Of a DNA stretch of 64,000 nucleotides, positions 1 to 7,931 are shown piece after piece. Made by a program: the position numbers and the translations under genes. Numbering within the stretch: the first letter of the stretch is position 1; each line of letters opens with the position of its first letter. A model generated the notes under the pieces. It was not told the DNA's origin, did not search any database, and saw nothing but the letters and a program-made list of their open reading frames with translations. The DNA is from Martinezella tropici (lineage in GTDB: Bacteria > Pseudomonadota > Alphaproteobacteria > Rhizobiales > Rhizobiaceae). The stretch is taken from contig NZ_QMKK01000061.1 of the NCBI RefSeq assembly GCF_003287875.1, forward strand, positions 404,074-468,073. Reading direction: 5' to 3'.

Positions 1-41
1 CCGTATCGCCCTTCACCCGGTCGTTGCCGGAACGATGGCGA

Positions 42-809
42 TCAGTACCGCCCCACAAGGAGGCCGCCATCCACGACCAGAACCTGGCCGGTCATGTATC
101 TCGCGCCCTTCGAGGCGAGGAATGCGATCACGTCGGCGATGTCTTCCGGCTCGCCGAGCCGGCCCATCGGGATGAACTCGGCCGCCTTCTCCGCGCCGGC
201 GGGGCCGAGCGAATTTTCTTCCGAAAGAAGCTGGGCGGTGCGGATATAGCCCGGTGCAATGCCGTTGACCCTGATGCCGTCCTTCGCCAGCTCGACGGCG
301 AGCCCGCGCACCAGTCCGACGACCCCGGATTTCGCCGCCGAATAATGGACATGCTCGTCCCAGCCATAGGCGACGCCCATGATCGAGGAGAGTGCGACGA
401 TGCTGCCCGATCCGCGGGCTCGCATGCCCGGTACGGCGGCACGCACCAGCTTGAAGATGCCCTTCAGGTCGACATCCATGGTCAGGTCCCACTTGTCATC
501 GGTGAGCTTGTCGAGGGGCGTGCGATGGGCGATGCCGGCATTGGCGACGATAACGTCGATCTTGCCGAAGCGTGCCTCGACATTGGCGACAAGCCGGTTC
601 GCGGTATCCGTCGAGCGGACGTCGTAGAGATGGAATTCGGCAGAGCCGCCAGCGGCGAGAATATCGCGAACGGTCTGCTCGCCTTCCTTCTCGAGGATGT
701 CTGTGACGACGACACGGTCGCCGAGCGCTGCAAATGCCTTTGCTGTCGCCTGGCCGATACCGATGCCCGCCCCCGTGACGATGACGATCCGCTTTTCCAA
801 ACTATCCAT
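42..809 (-). CDS. SDR family NAD(P)-dependent oxidoreductase
   Basis: A 255-residue classical short-chain dehydrogenase. The cofactor-binding glycine motif TGAGIGIG is at about residues 12-19, NAG at 90-92, and the active site Ser141/142, Tyr156 and Lys160 (YSAAK) is intact. A GGGAG ribosome binding site supports the ATG at 809. It is the last gene visible in a leftward operon behind an ABC importer and a second SDR, 13 bp downstream of that SDR. It probably oxidises or reduces a hydroxyl or keto group on the imported compound. The substrate cannot be read from sequence. The operon may continue beyond the left edge. Confidence 0.9.
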   Translation of the reverse strand: MDSLEKRIVIVTGAGIGIGQATAKAFAALGDRVVVTDILEKEGEQTVRDILAAGGSAEFHLYDVRSTDTANRLVANVEARFGKIDVIVANAGIAHRTPLDKLTDDKWDLTMDVDLKGIFKLVRAAVPGMRARGSGSIVALSSIMGVAYGWDEHVHYSAAKSGVVGLVRGLAVELAKDGIRVNGIAPGYIRTAQLLSEENSLGPAGAEKAAEFIPMGRLGEPEDIADVIAFLASKGARYMTGQVLVVDGGLLVGRY

Positions 810-822
810 CTGCTTGTCTCCC

Positions 823-1590
823 TCAGAGCATCACATCGCCGGAATTCGGCCCGAGCGTCTGGCCGACGAAAAGGCTCGCTGCCGGCGAGGCCAGAAACGC
901 CACGGTCGCCGCCACCTCTTCCGGTTCACCAAAGCGGCCGAGCGGCAGTTCGCGCTTCTTGCGTTCGCGCCATTCTTCGGAAAGGCCGCGCACCAGCGGC
1001 GTGTTGATTGGTCCTGGCGCTACGGCGTTGACCCGCACCCCCCGGTTGGAAACCTCGCGGGCGAGTGCCTTGGTCATGCCGATGATCGCGGCCTTGGCGC
1101 CGGAATAATGAACCAACTCGATGCCGCCGATCTGCCCCAGTTGGGAGGCGACGTTGACGATCACGCCCTCGCCGCGTGCCAGCATCGACGGCATGACGGC
1201 CTTGGTCATCAGGAAGGTGCCGCGCACATGCACCGCAAACATCCGGTCGAAATCCTCCAGATCGAGGTTCTCGAATGCTGCCTGATGCGCAATGCCGGCA
1301 TTGTTGACGAGAAGGGCGACGTCGCCGTGCGAGCTCTTGGCAGCCGCATGGATGGCCGCCACATCCTCCGGCCGCGAGATGTCGCCGGCGATCGCGGTCG
1401 CCGCACCGCCCGTCTTGGTGATTTCCGAGGCGACAGAAATGGCGCGCTCCTCGGAGAGGTCATTGACCAGAACCGCACAGCCGTCTGCGGCAAGGCGCAG
1501 CGCAATGGCGCGCCCGATCCCAGAGCCGGCACCGGTGACGATGGCAGAGAGGGGGGCGGAGATCAGGGCGGAAGCCTTCTCAGCCATCAT
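823..1590 (-). CDS. SDR family oxidoreductase (second copy)
   Basis: A 255-residue classical SDR with TGAGSGIG at about 19-26, NNAG at 96-99, Ser149, and Tyr162/Lys166 in YSGAK. It is clearly diverged from the SDR downstream, so the pair probably acts on different steps or substrates. The start ATG overlaps the stop of the upstream permease in an ATGA arrangement, and a strong AGGAGG lies upstream, so the two are likely translationally coupled. Its placement inside a transporter operon implies cytoplasmic metabolism of the imported solute. The cofactor preference and substrate are unknown. Confidence 0.9.
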   Translation of the reverse strand: MMAEKASALISAPLSAIVTGAGSGIGRAIALRLAADGCAVLVNDLSEERAISVASEITKTGGAATAIAGDISRPEDVAAIHAAAKSSHGDVALLVNNAGIAHQAAFENLDLEDFDRMFAVHVRGTFLMTKAVMPSMLARGEGVIVNVASQLGQIGGIELVHYSGAKAAIIGMTKALAREVSNRGVRVNAVAPGPINTPLVRGLSEEWRERKKRELPLGRFGEPEEVAATVAFLASPAASLFVGQTLGPNSGDVML

Positions 1591-2432
1591 GCATCCTCCT
1601 GAATGCGGACACGCTTGGCGCGCCTGACCGACAGACCCATCAGGATTGCGTAGATGCCGAGGAGCGCGAAGGAAAACAGCGTCGTCAGCACCCCGAAGGC
1701 GAAGACGTTCGGATGTACCTCGACGGAGAAGGTGCCGTAGATCGCAAGCGGCAGCGTCAGCTCGCGGCCGGAGGCAAACAGGGTGCGCGAGAACTCGTCA
1801 TAGGAGAGGGTGAAGGCGAAGAGCATGGCCGAAAGCACGCCCGGGAAGATCAGCGGAAACGTGATCTTGCGGAAGGTGCGTGCCGGCGTGACGCCGAGCG
1901 ACCATGAGGCCTCCTCCATGCTCGGATCGAACCTATTGAAAATGGCGAGCATGACGAGGAAGGCGAAGGGGAAGGTGTAGACGACATGTAGGACGAAGGC
2001 GGTGCTCCACCAGTGCCGGTCGATTCCGAAGGCATTGGCGACAAGCGCCATGCCGAGGCCGACAAGCACGCCCGGGACCATCATGCCAAGAACGATCAGG
2101 TAGAAGGCGACGCCAGAACCGCGGAACTTACGGCGAAAGGCCTGGGCAGACATGACGCCGAGCACCGTCGAGACGACCATGGTCATCAGCGCCAGCGAGA
2201 GCGAGCGGATTAGCGCCTGGTCGATCGGCAGGGGCGCGATACGCGACGGCGGCGTCAGACCGAAGAGATGCCGGTACCAGTAGGTGGACCATTCGATGAT
2301 CGGAAATTGCGGACCGCCCTCCGGTCCGGTCTGGAACGACAGGATCGCCAGGACGACGAGCGGTCCGTAGAGGAAGATCAAGAATAGGGTCGTATAGACG
2401 CCCAGGCCAAGCTTGATGCCGCCGGCATTCAT
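1587..2432 (-). CDS. ABC transporter permease (PotC-like)
   Basis: A 281-residue inner-membrane permease of the spermidine/putrescine-type (PotC/PotI-like) importers. It has about six hydrophobic segments and a cytoplasmic EAA loop (EASWSLGV...) that contacts the ATPase. I chose the ATG at 2432 because AAAGGAG lies about 8 bp upstream; the longer open frame would run into the preceding permease gene. It starts 2 bp after the upstream permease ends and overlaps the SDR gene below. It would form the membrane channel with the permease at 2435-3334. Confidence 0.9.
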   Translation of the reverse strand: MNAGGIKLGLGVYTTLFLIFLYGPLVVLAILSFQTGPEGGPQFPIIEWSTYWYRHLFGLTPPSRIAPLPIDQALIRSLSLALMTMVVSTVLGVMSAQAFRRKFRGSGVAFYLIVLGMMVPGVLVGLGMALVANAFGIDRHWWSTAFVLHVVYTFPFAFLVMLAIFNRFDPSMEEASWSLGVTPARTFRKITFPLIFPGVLSAMLFAFTLSYDEFSRTLFASGRELTLPLAIYGTFSVEVHPNVFAFGVLTTLFSFALLGIYAILMGLSVRRAKRVRIQEDA

Positions 2433-2434
2433 GA

Positions 2435-3334
2435 TCAGAGCTCCTTTCTGAGGTCGACGACCTTGAGCAGGGCTGCGACAACAGCGCCCATGATGATCGT
2501 CAGGACAACGCCTGCGACCGCGGCAAAGGCCCATTTCAGCGAGCCGACCTGGGTGACGATGATGTTGCCGAGCAGATTGACCTTGCGGCCGGACAGAGCG
2601 GCGGACGTTGCGAATTCGCCGAGAACCATGACGGAGACGAAGATCGCGCCGACCACCACGCCCGGCATGGAAAGCGGCAAGATGATCGTGCGGAAGATGC
2701 GCCAGAAGCCGGCACCGAGATCCTGGGCAGCCTCGATGACCGAGGCGTCGATGCGACCCATCATGAAGGCGATCGGCCCGACCATGAAGACGCAGTAGAT
2801 CTGCGTCATGCCAATGATGACGGACAGTTCCGAAAACAGCAGCACCTCTATCGGCTGCTGCACGATGCCGAACTTCATCAGGATCATGTTGATGGCGCCT
2901 TCGGTACCGAGCATCGGCCGCCAGGCAAGCACGCGGATCAGGAAAGACGTCCAGAACGGAATGACGCAGAGCACGAGCAACACAGTCTGCAGCGTCTTGT
3001 TCTTGATGAGAAGCCCGACGAAGAGCGCCGCCGGATAGCCGACGATCAATGTCGACACCAGCACAAGCAGCCAGATGCGGATCGTCGTCCAGAGCGCACC
3101 GAGATAGGTGGGGCTCGTCAGGAAGGTGACCCAGCTCTGCAAGGTCAGCGTCGGCTCGATCTTGAAGGTCGTTTGCGTCCAGAAGGAAACATAGACCATC
3201 ATCAGCATCGGCAGGACGAGGAAGGCCATCATCCAGATCATGCCCGGCGCCAGAAGCCAGAATGTCTTGCTCGATCTCTGGCGCACGGTTACGCCTTGCT
3301 GCACGGCTTCCTCGCTTGTCGCAGCCATGGTCAT
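2435..3334 (-). CDS. ABC transporter permease (PotB-like)
   Basis: A 299-residue permease with a cytoplasmic N-terminus and about six membrane segments. The first runs through LLAPGMIWMMAFLVLPMLMM near residues 27-46. An EAA motif (EAAQDLGAGFWRIFR) lies in the C-terminal half. It matches the PotB/PotH side of polyamine, opine or iron-type importers. It lies 48 bp downstream of the ATPase gene and 2 bp before the partner permease. No periplasmic binding protein is encoded in the window, so the solute is not defined. Confidence 0.9.
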   Translation of the reverse strand: MTMAATSEEAVQQGVTVRQRSSKTFWLLAPGMIWMMAFLVLPMLMMVYVSFWTQTTFKIEPTLTLQSWVTFLTSPTYLGALWTTIRIWLLVLVSTLIVGYPAALFVGLLIKNKTLQTVLLVLCVIPFWTSFLIRVLAWRPMLGTEGAINMILMKFGIVQQPIEVLLFSELSVIIGMTQIYCVFMVGPIAFMMGRIDASVIEAAQDLGAGFWRIFRTIILPLSMPGVVVGAIFVSVMVLGEFATSAALSGRKVNLLGNIIVTQVGSLKWAFAAVAGVVLTIIMGAVVAALLKVVDLRKEL

Positions 3335-3382
3335 GTCTCGCTCTCCTTGGAAGGGCCGGCGGAAGGGTTGGAAAAAGTCACA

Positions 3383-4456
3383 TCAGCCGAAGACAAGGGC
3401 ATCCTCCTTCTTCCAGACGAGCGCATAGCGATCCTTTTCGACAAAGGCCGGCGGGCGGGCATGGCTCAGATGGGATTCGACCTCGAAGACATGGCCGCCA
3501 TCGAGCGCGAAGAAGGAATTGACCGCCGCACCGGAATATTCGCTGGCGATGAAATCCCCCTCGATGCGCACCTCGTCATTCGATAGCGCGGCATCGCGGG
3601 CGCGGATCGAAATACGGTCGTAGCGGATCGCATAGGCCGGTTGCAGCGCTTTCCTGCGCGATGCATTCAGGGGAAACCGGCCCGCCGGTGCGACGAAAGC
3701 ATCCTCGGCGATATCGCCGGTAAAGAGGTTGTAGCAATTGAGAAAGCGGGCGACCGAGGCCGTTGCCGGGCTGTTGTAGACCACATCCGAGGCGGCCGCC
3801 TGCGCGATGCGGCCGCGATCGAGCACGAGGACCAGATCCCCCATTGCCAAAGCTTCGCTCTCGCTGCCGGTGACATGCAGGAAGGTCACGCCGCAGCGTT
3901 CGCGGATGATCTTGAGTTCGCTGCGCATACGGCCGCGCAGATTGGCGTCGAGCGCGCCGAGCGGCTCGTCCAGCAGCACCATCTTCGGCTCCGTCACCAA
4001 TGTGCGTGCCAGAGCGACGCGTTGGCGCTGTCCGCCCGAGATCTGCGTGATGGCGCGGTCGTCAAATCCCTTGAGGCCGACCAGCGACAGCATGTCCTGA
4101 ACCCGCTTTGCCAGCACGCGCGCATCCGTCATCGGATCGACCTTGCGATTGCGCAGGCCGAAGGCAACGTTTTCGGCAACGGAAAGATGCGGAAACAGAG
4201 CGAAGTTCTGAAAAACGAAGCCGATGCCGCGATCATGCGGCTCGACGCCATCGAGCCGCTTGCCGTGGAAGAGGATCGAGCCGGCATCCGGCTCCTCGAA
4301 ACCGGCGATGACGCGCAGCAGCGTCGTCTTGCCCGAGCCGCTCGGGCCTAGCAGCGAGATATAGGCATTGTCGGGCAGAGAGAAATCTATCCTGTCCAGC
4401 GCGGGCGCCGCGCCATAGGACTTGGTGACTTGGCTGAGCTGAAGAACGGTCGACAC
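3383..4456 (-). CDS. ABC transporter ATP-binding protein (PotA-like)
   Basis: A 357-residue ATPase. Walker A GPSGSGKTT is at about 37-45, the signature ISGGQ at 139-143 and Walker B MVLLDE at 159-164. The last third fits the TOBE-type domain of PotA/MalK-class ATPases. It is the first gene of the leftward operon ATPase-permease-permease-SDR-SDR. The promoter lies in the AT-rich region 4457-4990 shared with the divergent GntR-family gene. The family energises uptake of spermidine, putrescine, opines and similar solutes; which one applies here is not shown. Confidence 0.93.
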   Translation of the reverse strand: MSTVLQLSQVTKSYGAAPALDRIDFSLPDNAYISLLGPSGSGKTTLLRVIAGFEEPDAGSILFHGKRLDGVEPHDRGIGFVFQNFALFPHLSVAENVAFGLRNRKVDPMTDARVLAKRVQDMLSLVGLKGFDDRAITQISGGQRQRVALARTLVTEPKMVLLDEPLGALDANLRGRMRSELKIIRERCGVTFLHVTGSESEALAMGDLVLVLDRGRIAQAAASDVVYNSPATASVARFLNCYNLFTGDIAEDAFVAPAGRFPLNASRRKALQPAYAIRYDRISIRARDAALSNDEVRIEGDFIASEYSGAAVNSFFALDGGHVFEVESHLSHARPPAFVEKDRYALVWKKEDALVFG

Positions 4457-4663
4457 CGAATTCCCACCAGTTTCAAGGCAAGGACCATCCTTCGGGCAAA
4501 GCTCCGCCTTCGCCTGGATCGCATCGATCCGGACGTTCAGACGTCGGCCTGCGTTCGCGCATGATCACATGCGCGTCAAAGAGATGTTCCTTGGCGTTTC
4601 AAAGAGTTCCACCTGCGGCGCTTCTAACGAGCGCCTTGATGTTGGGAGCATTACATAAATGAT

Positions 4664-4678
4664 TTTTGTATTCAATAG
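4664..4678 (+). promoter_or_regulatory. Candidate operator, copy 1 (TTTTGTATTCAATAG)
   Basis: An exact 15-bp match to the sequence at 4915-4929. The core TTGTATTCAA is close to palindromic (TTG...CAA), the symmetry expected for dimeric GntR/FCD repressors. It lies on the importer-operon side, about 210 bp upstream of the ATPase start. That the adjacent GntR protein binds it is inference. Confidence 0.5.
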
Positions 4679-4914
4679 ACTTTTTCTGAAAAATCCGAAC
4701 CCGATGTCACAAATGATTGAGGGGCGACTGGCGGAGGCAGCGATATCGGCGAGCATCCTTGTCTTACGCGTAGAATTGGCGACAAAATAGTTATAGGGGC
4801 CGCCAGAGCGTAACGCGCCGCACCCGGATATCATTCAGCAAATAGCGCCAATCGCGGCGCTATAGGTCACCAACCAGCAGCAAGAGATTCACTGCACTTG
4901 CGCGCAAAAACATA

Positions 4915-4929
4915 TTTTGTATTCAATAG
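4915..4929 (+). promoter_or_regulatory. Candidate operator, copy 2 (TTTTGTATTCAATAG)
   Basis: Second exact copy of the 15-bp element, about 80-95 bp upstream of the GntR-family gene. This position suits autoregulation. The two copies are 251 bp apart, compatible with repression of both divergent promoters or with looping. It also argues that translation of the regulator starts downstream, not at an ATG near 4898, which would put this element inside the gene. Confidence 0.5.
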
Positions 4930-5008
4930 TCATTTATTTTTGCGCTATGTTAGAATTACAAAACGCGTAAGAGTGGGGCATCAGAACGACGTGAGTCCAT
5001 TGCATCAG

Positions 5009-6019
5009 ATGACCGAAAACCGTGCGCGCCCCAATGCGCAAAAGCGCTACGAGATCGCCGAGGATGTTCTGCGTGGCAATATCGAGGACCACACGCTGCC
5101 GCAGGGCGTGGTGCTGCTCGAAGGGCCGATCGCCGATATCCTGCAGATTTCGCGCGCGCCCGTGCAAAGGGCGCTGCAGGCGCTGGAAAGCGAAGGGCTG
5201 GTGCATCGCTTCAACGGGCGCGGCTACCTCGTCGGGCCTGCCGGCCAGGGCATCGAGCCGAACCGCACCGATATCAAGACCCTCGGCCTGACCATTCCGC
5301 GCCATGCGGACGAGGCTTTGCAGAGCCGCGCCTCCTGGGAGCGCATCTACAATACCGTGGAAGCTGATGTCGCCGGCTGTGTCGTCTTCGGCCAGTACCG
5401 TATCATCGAGATCGAGCTTGCCGATCACTTCAACGTCAGCCGCACCGTCGTGCGCGATGTGCTGACCCGGCTTCGCGAACGCGGGCTTGTGCGCAAGAAC
5501 CAGTCTTCCCACTGGATCGCCGGACCGCTGACGGCGCAGATGATCAAGGACCACTATGGCCTGCGCGGCATGCTGGAGCCGCAGGCGCTGGTGGCCGGAG
5601 CCAGCCGCGTCGACCGGGAGCGCCTGGACGACCTGTTTCAGCGCCTTTCCGATCTCGAGCGGCGCGAACCGGCGGATCATCTTGCGACGCTCGAGGCCAT
5701 CCAGGCGGACTTCATCGAGATCTGCATCCTTGCGACGCCGAACGAGCGGCTGAAGGAATCCATCCGCAACAATCTGCTGCCGGTGACGGCGACAGAAAGG
5801 CTGCTGCGACGCCTCGGCCTGCCGGGCGATCCCGCCATCATCACCGAGCTTCGCCTGATCACGGAACTGCTGCTGCGGGGTGCCGTCAAGGCGGCGGCGG
5901 CGATGATGGAAAACCATCTCGAAGCCTCCGTCGACCGCACGATCGCGCAAATGAAGATCGTCGCGATCATTCCCGGCCCCGGCGTGACGGCCGCTTATCT
6001 CACCCGCGTTCTCGAGTGA
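5009..6019 (+). CDS. GntR-family regulator with two winged-helix domains and an FCD-like domain
   Basis: A 336-residue protein. Residues about 12-77 form one GntR-type winged helix (ISRAPVQRALQALESEGL). Residues about 109-172 form a second (FNVSRTVVRDVLTRLRERGL). The remainder is helical and FCD-like. Most GntR/FCD regulators have one N-terminal winged helix and are 220-250 residues long, so this is an unusual double form. The start is uncertain: GTG at 4991 is an alternative and neither has a strong ribosome site. It faces the ABC-SDR operon and probably controls it, with a ligand related to the imported compound. Confidence 0.85.
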   Translation: MTENRARPNAQKRYEIAEDVLRGNIEDHTLPQGVVLLEGPIADILQISRAPVQRALQALESEGLVHRFNGRGYLVGPAGQGIEPNRTDIKTLGLTIPRHADEALQSRASWERIYNTVEADVAGCVVFGQYRIIEIELADHFNVSRTVVRDVLTRLRERGLVRKNQSSHWIAGPLTAQMIKDHYGLRGMLEPQALVAGASRVDRERLDDLFQRLSDLERREPADHLATLEAIQADFIEICILATPNERLKESIRNNLLPVTATERLLRRLGLPGDPAIITELRLITELLLRGAVKAAAAMMENHLEASVDRTIAQMKIVAIIPGPGVTAAYLTRVLE

Positions 6020-6094
6020 GATGCAGGCGACCCCTGACCTATTCCATCTGTGCAGGAAATGGGGGATCGAAGGGGCAGCCATCTGATTGATCCT

Positions 6095-7066
6095 TTACGC
6101 CAGTGCAGCGCGAAGGCGTGCAAGCAAGGCCTGCCGATCCGCCCGCGCCGCCAGTGCCTGATCCATGGTGACCTCCACGAACTGCGTCGGCGTATGCGGC
6201 TGCAGTTGGGCAATCAGATCCATGTCGGCCGAGATCACCGTTCCCAGCATGAAATAACCGCCGCCGGAGACGGCATCGCGATGCAGGATGATCGGCTCGG
6301 TTCCGCCCGGCACCTGGATCGAGCCATAGGGATAGCAGCTGTCGACGATATTCGACGGATTCGAGCCTGCACCGAAGGGCTGCTTGCGCTCAACGAATTC
6401 GAGCTTGCGGCCGCCGCGGAAGCGATACCCCATGCGATCGGCCTCCGGCGCCACCTTCCATTGGTCGGCAAAGAAATTGCTCTTTGTCTGTTCGGTCAAC
6501 CGGTCCCAATAGAGCCCGGGCAAAACCCGGAGCTCGGCCGGGGTACCCGGCTTGCGGCGCAGCTCCTCGGCAACGGATAACCCCTCATTCGTCATGGAGC
6601 CAGAACCGACGGGAAGCTCGTCGCCGGCGGCGATGGCCTTACCATTCAGGCCACCAAGGGCGCCGATCACATAGGTCGATCGACTACCCAGCGCTTCGGG
6701 AACATCGATGCCGCCCGATACCGCGATGCAGATCCGCGCACCGGACTTCAGAAAGTCGAAACTTACGGTCTGCCCTGCCCTGACCTTGAGCGCCGTCCAT
6801 CCCGGCTGGAGCTCGCCGTCGATCCTGACGGGCATGTCGGCGCCGGTCACGGCAATCAGCGCATCGTCGAGAAATTCGAGCTTGGGACCCATGAAGACGG
6901 CCTCGAGCCCGGCCGCACCCTCATCATTGCCGACGAGAAGATTTGCCGCCCGCATGGCGTAACGATCCATAGCGCCGCCGATGGGAATGCCGAGATGGAA
7001 ATAGCCGGGCCGTCCGAGATCCTGAACGGTTGTGGAAAGGCCGTGATGAAGAACCTTAATGGCCAT
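6095..7066 (-). CDS. pxpC: 5-oxoprolinase subunit C-like / biotin-dependent carboxyltransferase domain protein
   Basis: A 323-residue member of the PxpC/KipA (AHS2) family: VLHHGLSTTVQDLGRPG near the N-terminus, GGAMDR and the GADMPV region. With PxpB it forms the half that opens a cyclic amide such as 5-oxoproline, or acts as the carboxyltransferase-like half of urea-amidolyase-type enzymes. I placed the start at 7066 (MAIKVLHHG), overlapping the pxpB stop by 11 bp; the longer frame lies inside pxpB. It is the last gene of the pxpA-BCCP-BC-pxpB-pxpC operon. Confidence 0.9.
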   Translation of the reverse strand: MAIKVLHHGLSTTVQDLGRPGYFHLGIPIGGAMDRYAMRAANLLVGNDEGAAGLEAVFMGPKLEFLDDALIAVTGADMPVRIDGELQPGWTALKVRAGQTVSFDFLKSGARICIAVSGGIDVPEALGSRSTYVIGALGGLNGKAIAAGDELPVGSGSMTNEGLSVAEELRRKPGTPAELRVLPGLYWDRLTEQTKSNFFADQWKVAPEADRMGYRFRGGRKLEFVERKQPFGAGSNPSNIVDSCYPYGSIQVPGGTEPIILHRDAVSGGGYFMLGTVISADMDLIAQLQPHTPTQFVEVTMDQALAARADRQALLARLRAALA

Positions 7067-7931
7067 GCAGCGCGCCCTCCAGCCTGGTGTTGTAACCGTC
7101 GATATCGGCCTGGTATTGCCTGAGATCGAAGCTGACCTCGCGGATCGGCGGAGCAAAGCGCCCCGTGTCGACATCCTCGACCGCCTGGTCGTAGCCGTCG
7201 CGATCGATCGGCCGGAACTTCACGATGTCGCCGGGGCGGAAGAACACCATGAAATCGCGGAGATAGCTGGTGGATTGCGTGGGATCGAAGATCGGCATCG
7301 GCGTGATGCCGAACATCTGATAGCCGCCCGCACCGCGCACGGAATAGATGCAGCCGAAGCAGCCGCCATGCCCCACAGTCAGCCGCGGCGTGTCGGTGCG
7401 CGGGCGCAGATATTTCGGCACCTCGATCTGCCGCTGCCGCTCCACCATCTGATACATGAAGGGCAGCCCGGCGACGAAGCCGACCATCGAGACGAACCAG
7501 GGCGAGCCGGCATGGGCAGAGATGAAATCCTCGACCGCGTCGTAGCCATTGATCCTGGCGGCATAGTCGAGATCGGTACCTTTCGGCTCCTGATGCCGCT
7601 CGCGGAAGCGCATCAGCGTCTCATGCGTCCACGGATCGTTATAGAAGACTGGGATTTCGACGATGCGGGTGGTGATGACGGGCTCCGCTTTTTCCGCGGC
7701 GCCCTCGATTGCCTTGACCTCGCGTAAGAGATCGTCCGGCTTGATCAGATCCGGATCGAACTTGATCTGGAAGGAGGCGTTGGCGGGGCAGATTTCGGTC
7801 ACGCCCTTGATGGCGCTCTCGCGCACCCCCTTGGCCATCGACAGGCTTTTGAAGAAGGCTTCGAGGGACATCTCGTCGCTGCATTCGACGAAGAGATGTT
7901 CGTCACCTCCGAATGTGAAGCGAGCAGGCAT
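7056..7931 (-). CDS. pxpB: 5-oxoprolinase subunit B-like (KipI/AHS1 family)
   Basis: A 291-residue AHS1/PxpB-family protein. The family core includes IPVFYNDPWTHETL, the region around VGFVAGLPFMYQM and a GGYQMFGITPMPIFDP segment. It is somewhat longer than the compact PxpB of enteric bacteria (about 220 residues) because of an added N-terminal part. The gene overlaps accC by one base and pxpC by 11 bp, so the products are almost certainly made together. The family role is ATP-dependent opening of 5-oxoproline with PxpA and PxpC; involvement of the biotin subunits here is unproven. Confidence 0.9.
   Translation of the reverse strand: MPARFTFGGDEHLFVECSDEMSLEAFFKSLSMAKGVRESAIKGVTEICPANASFQIKFDPDLIKPDDLLREVKAIEGAAEKAEPVITTRIVEIPVFYNDPWTHETLMRFRERHQEPKGTDLDYAARINGYDAVEDFISAHAGSPWFVSMVGFVAGLPFMYQMVERQRQIEVPKYLRPRTDTPRLTVGHGGCFGCIYSVRGAGGYQMFGITPMPIFDPTQSTSYLRDFMVFFRPGDIVKFRPIDRDGYDQAVEDVDTGRFAPPIREVSFDLRQYQADIDGYNTRLEGALHGH

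Larger units (their letters stand above)
4457..5008. promoter_or_regulatory. Divergent promoter region between importer operon and GntR regulator
   Basis: This stretch is AT-richer than its surroundings and holds no convincing gene. It separates the ATPase gene (leftward) from the GntR-family gene (rightward), so it must contain both promoters. Its most notable content is a 15-bp sequence present twice, at 4664-4678 and 4915-4929. I could not assign -35 and -10 boxes with confidence. Confidence 0.6.
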
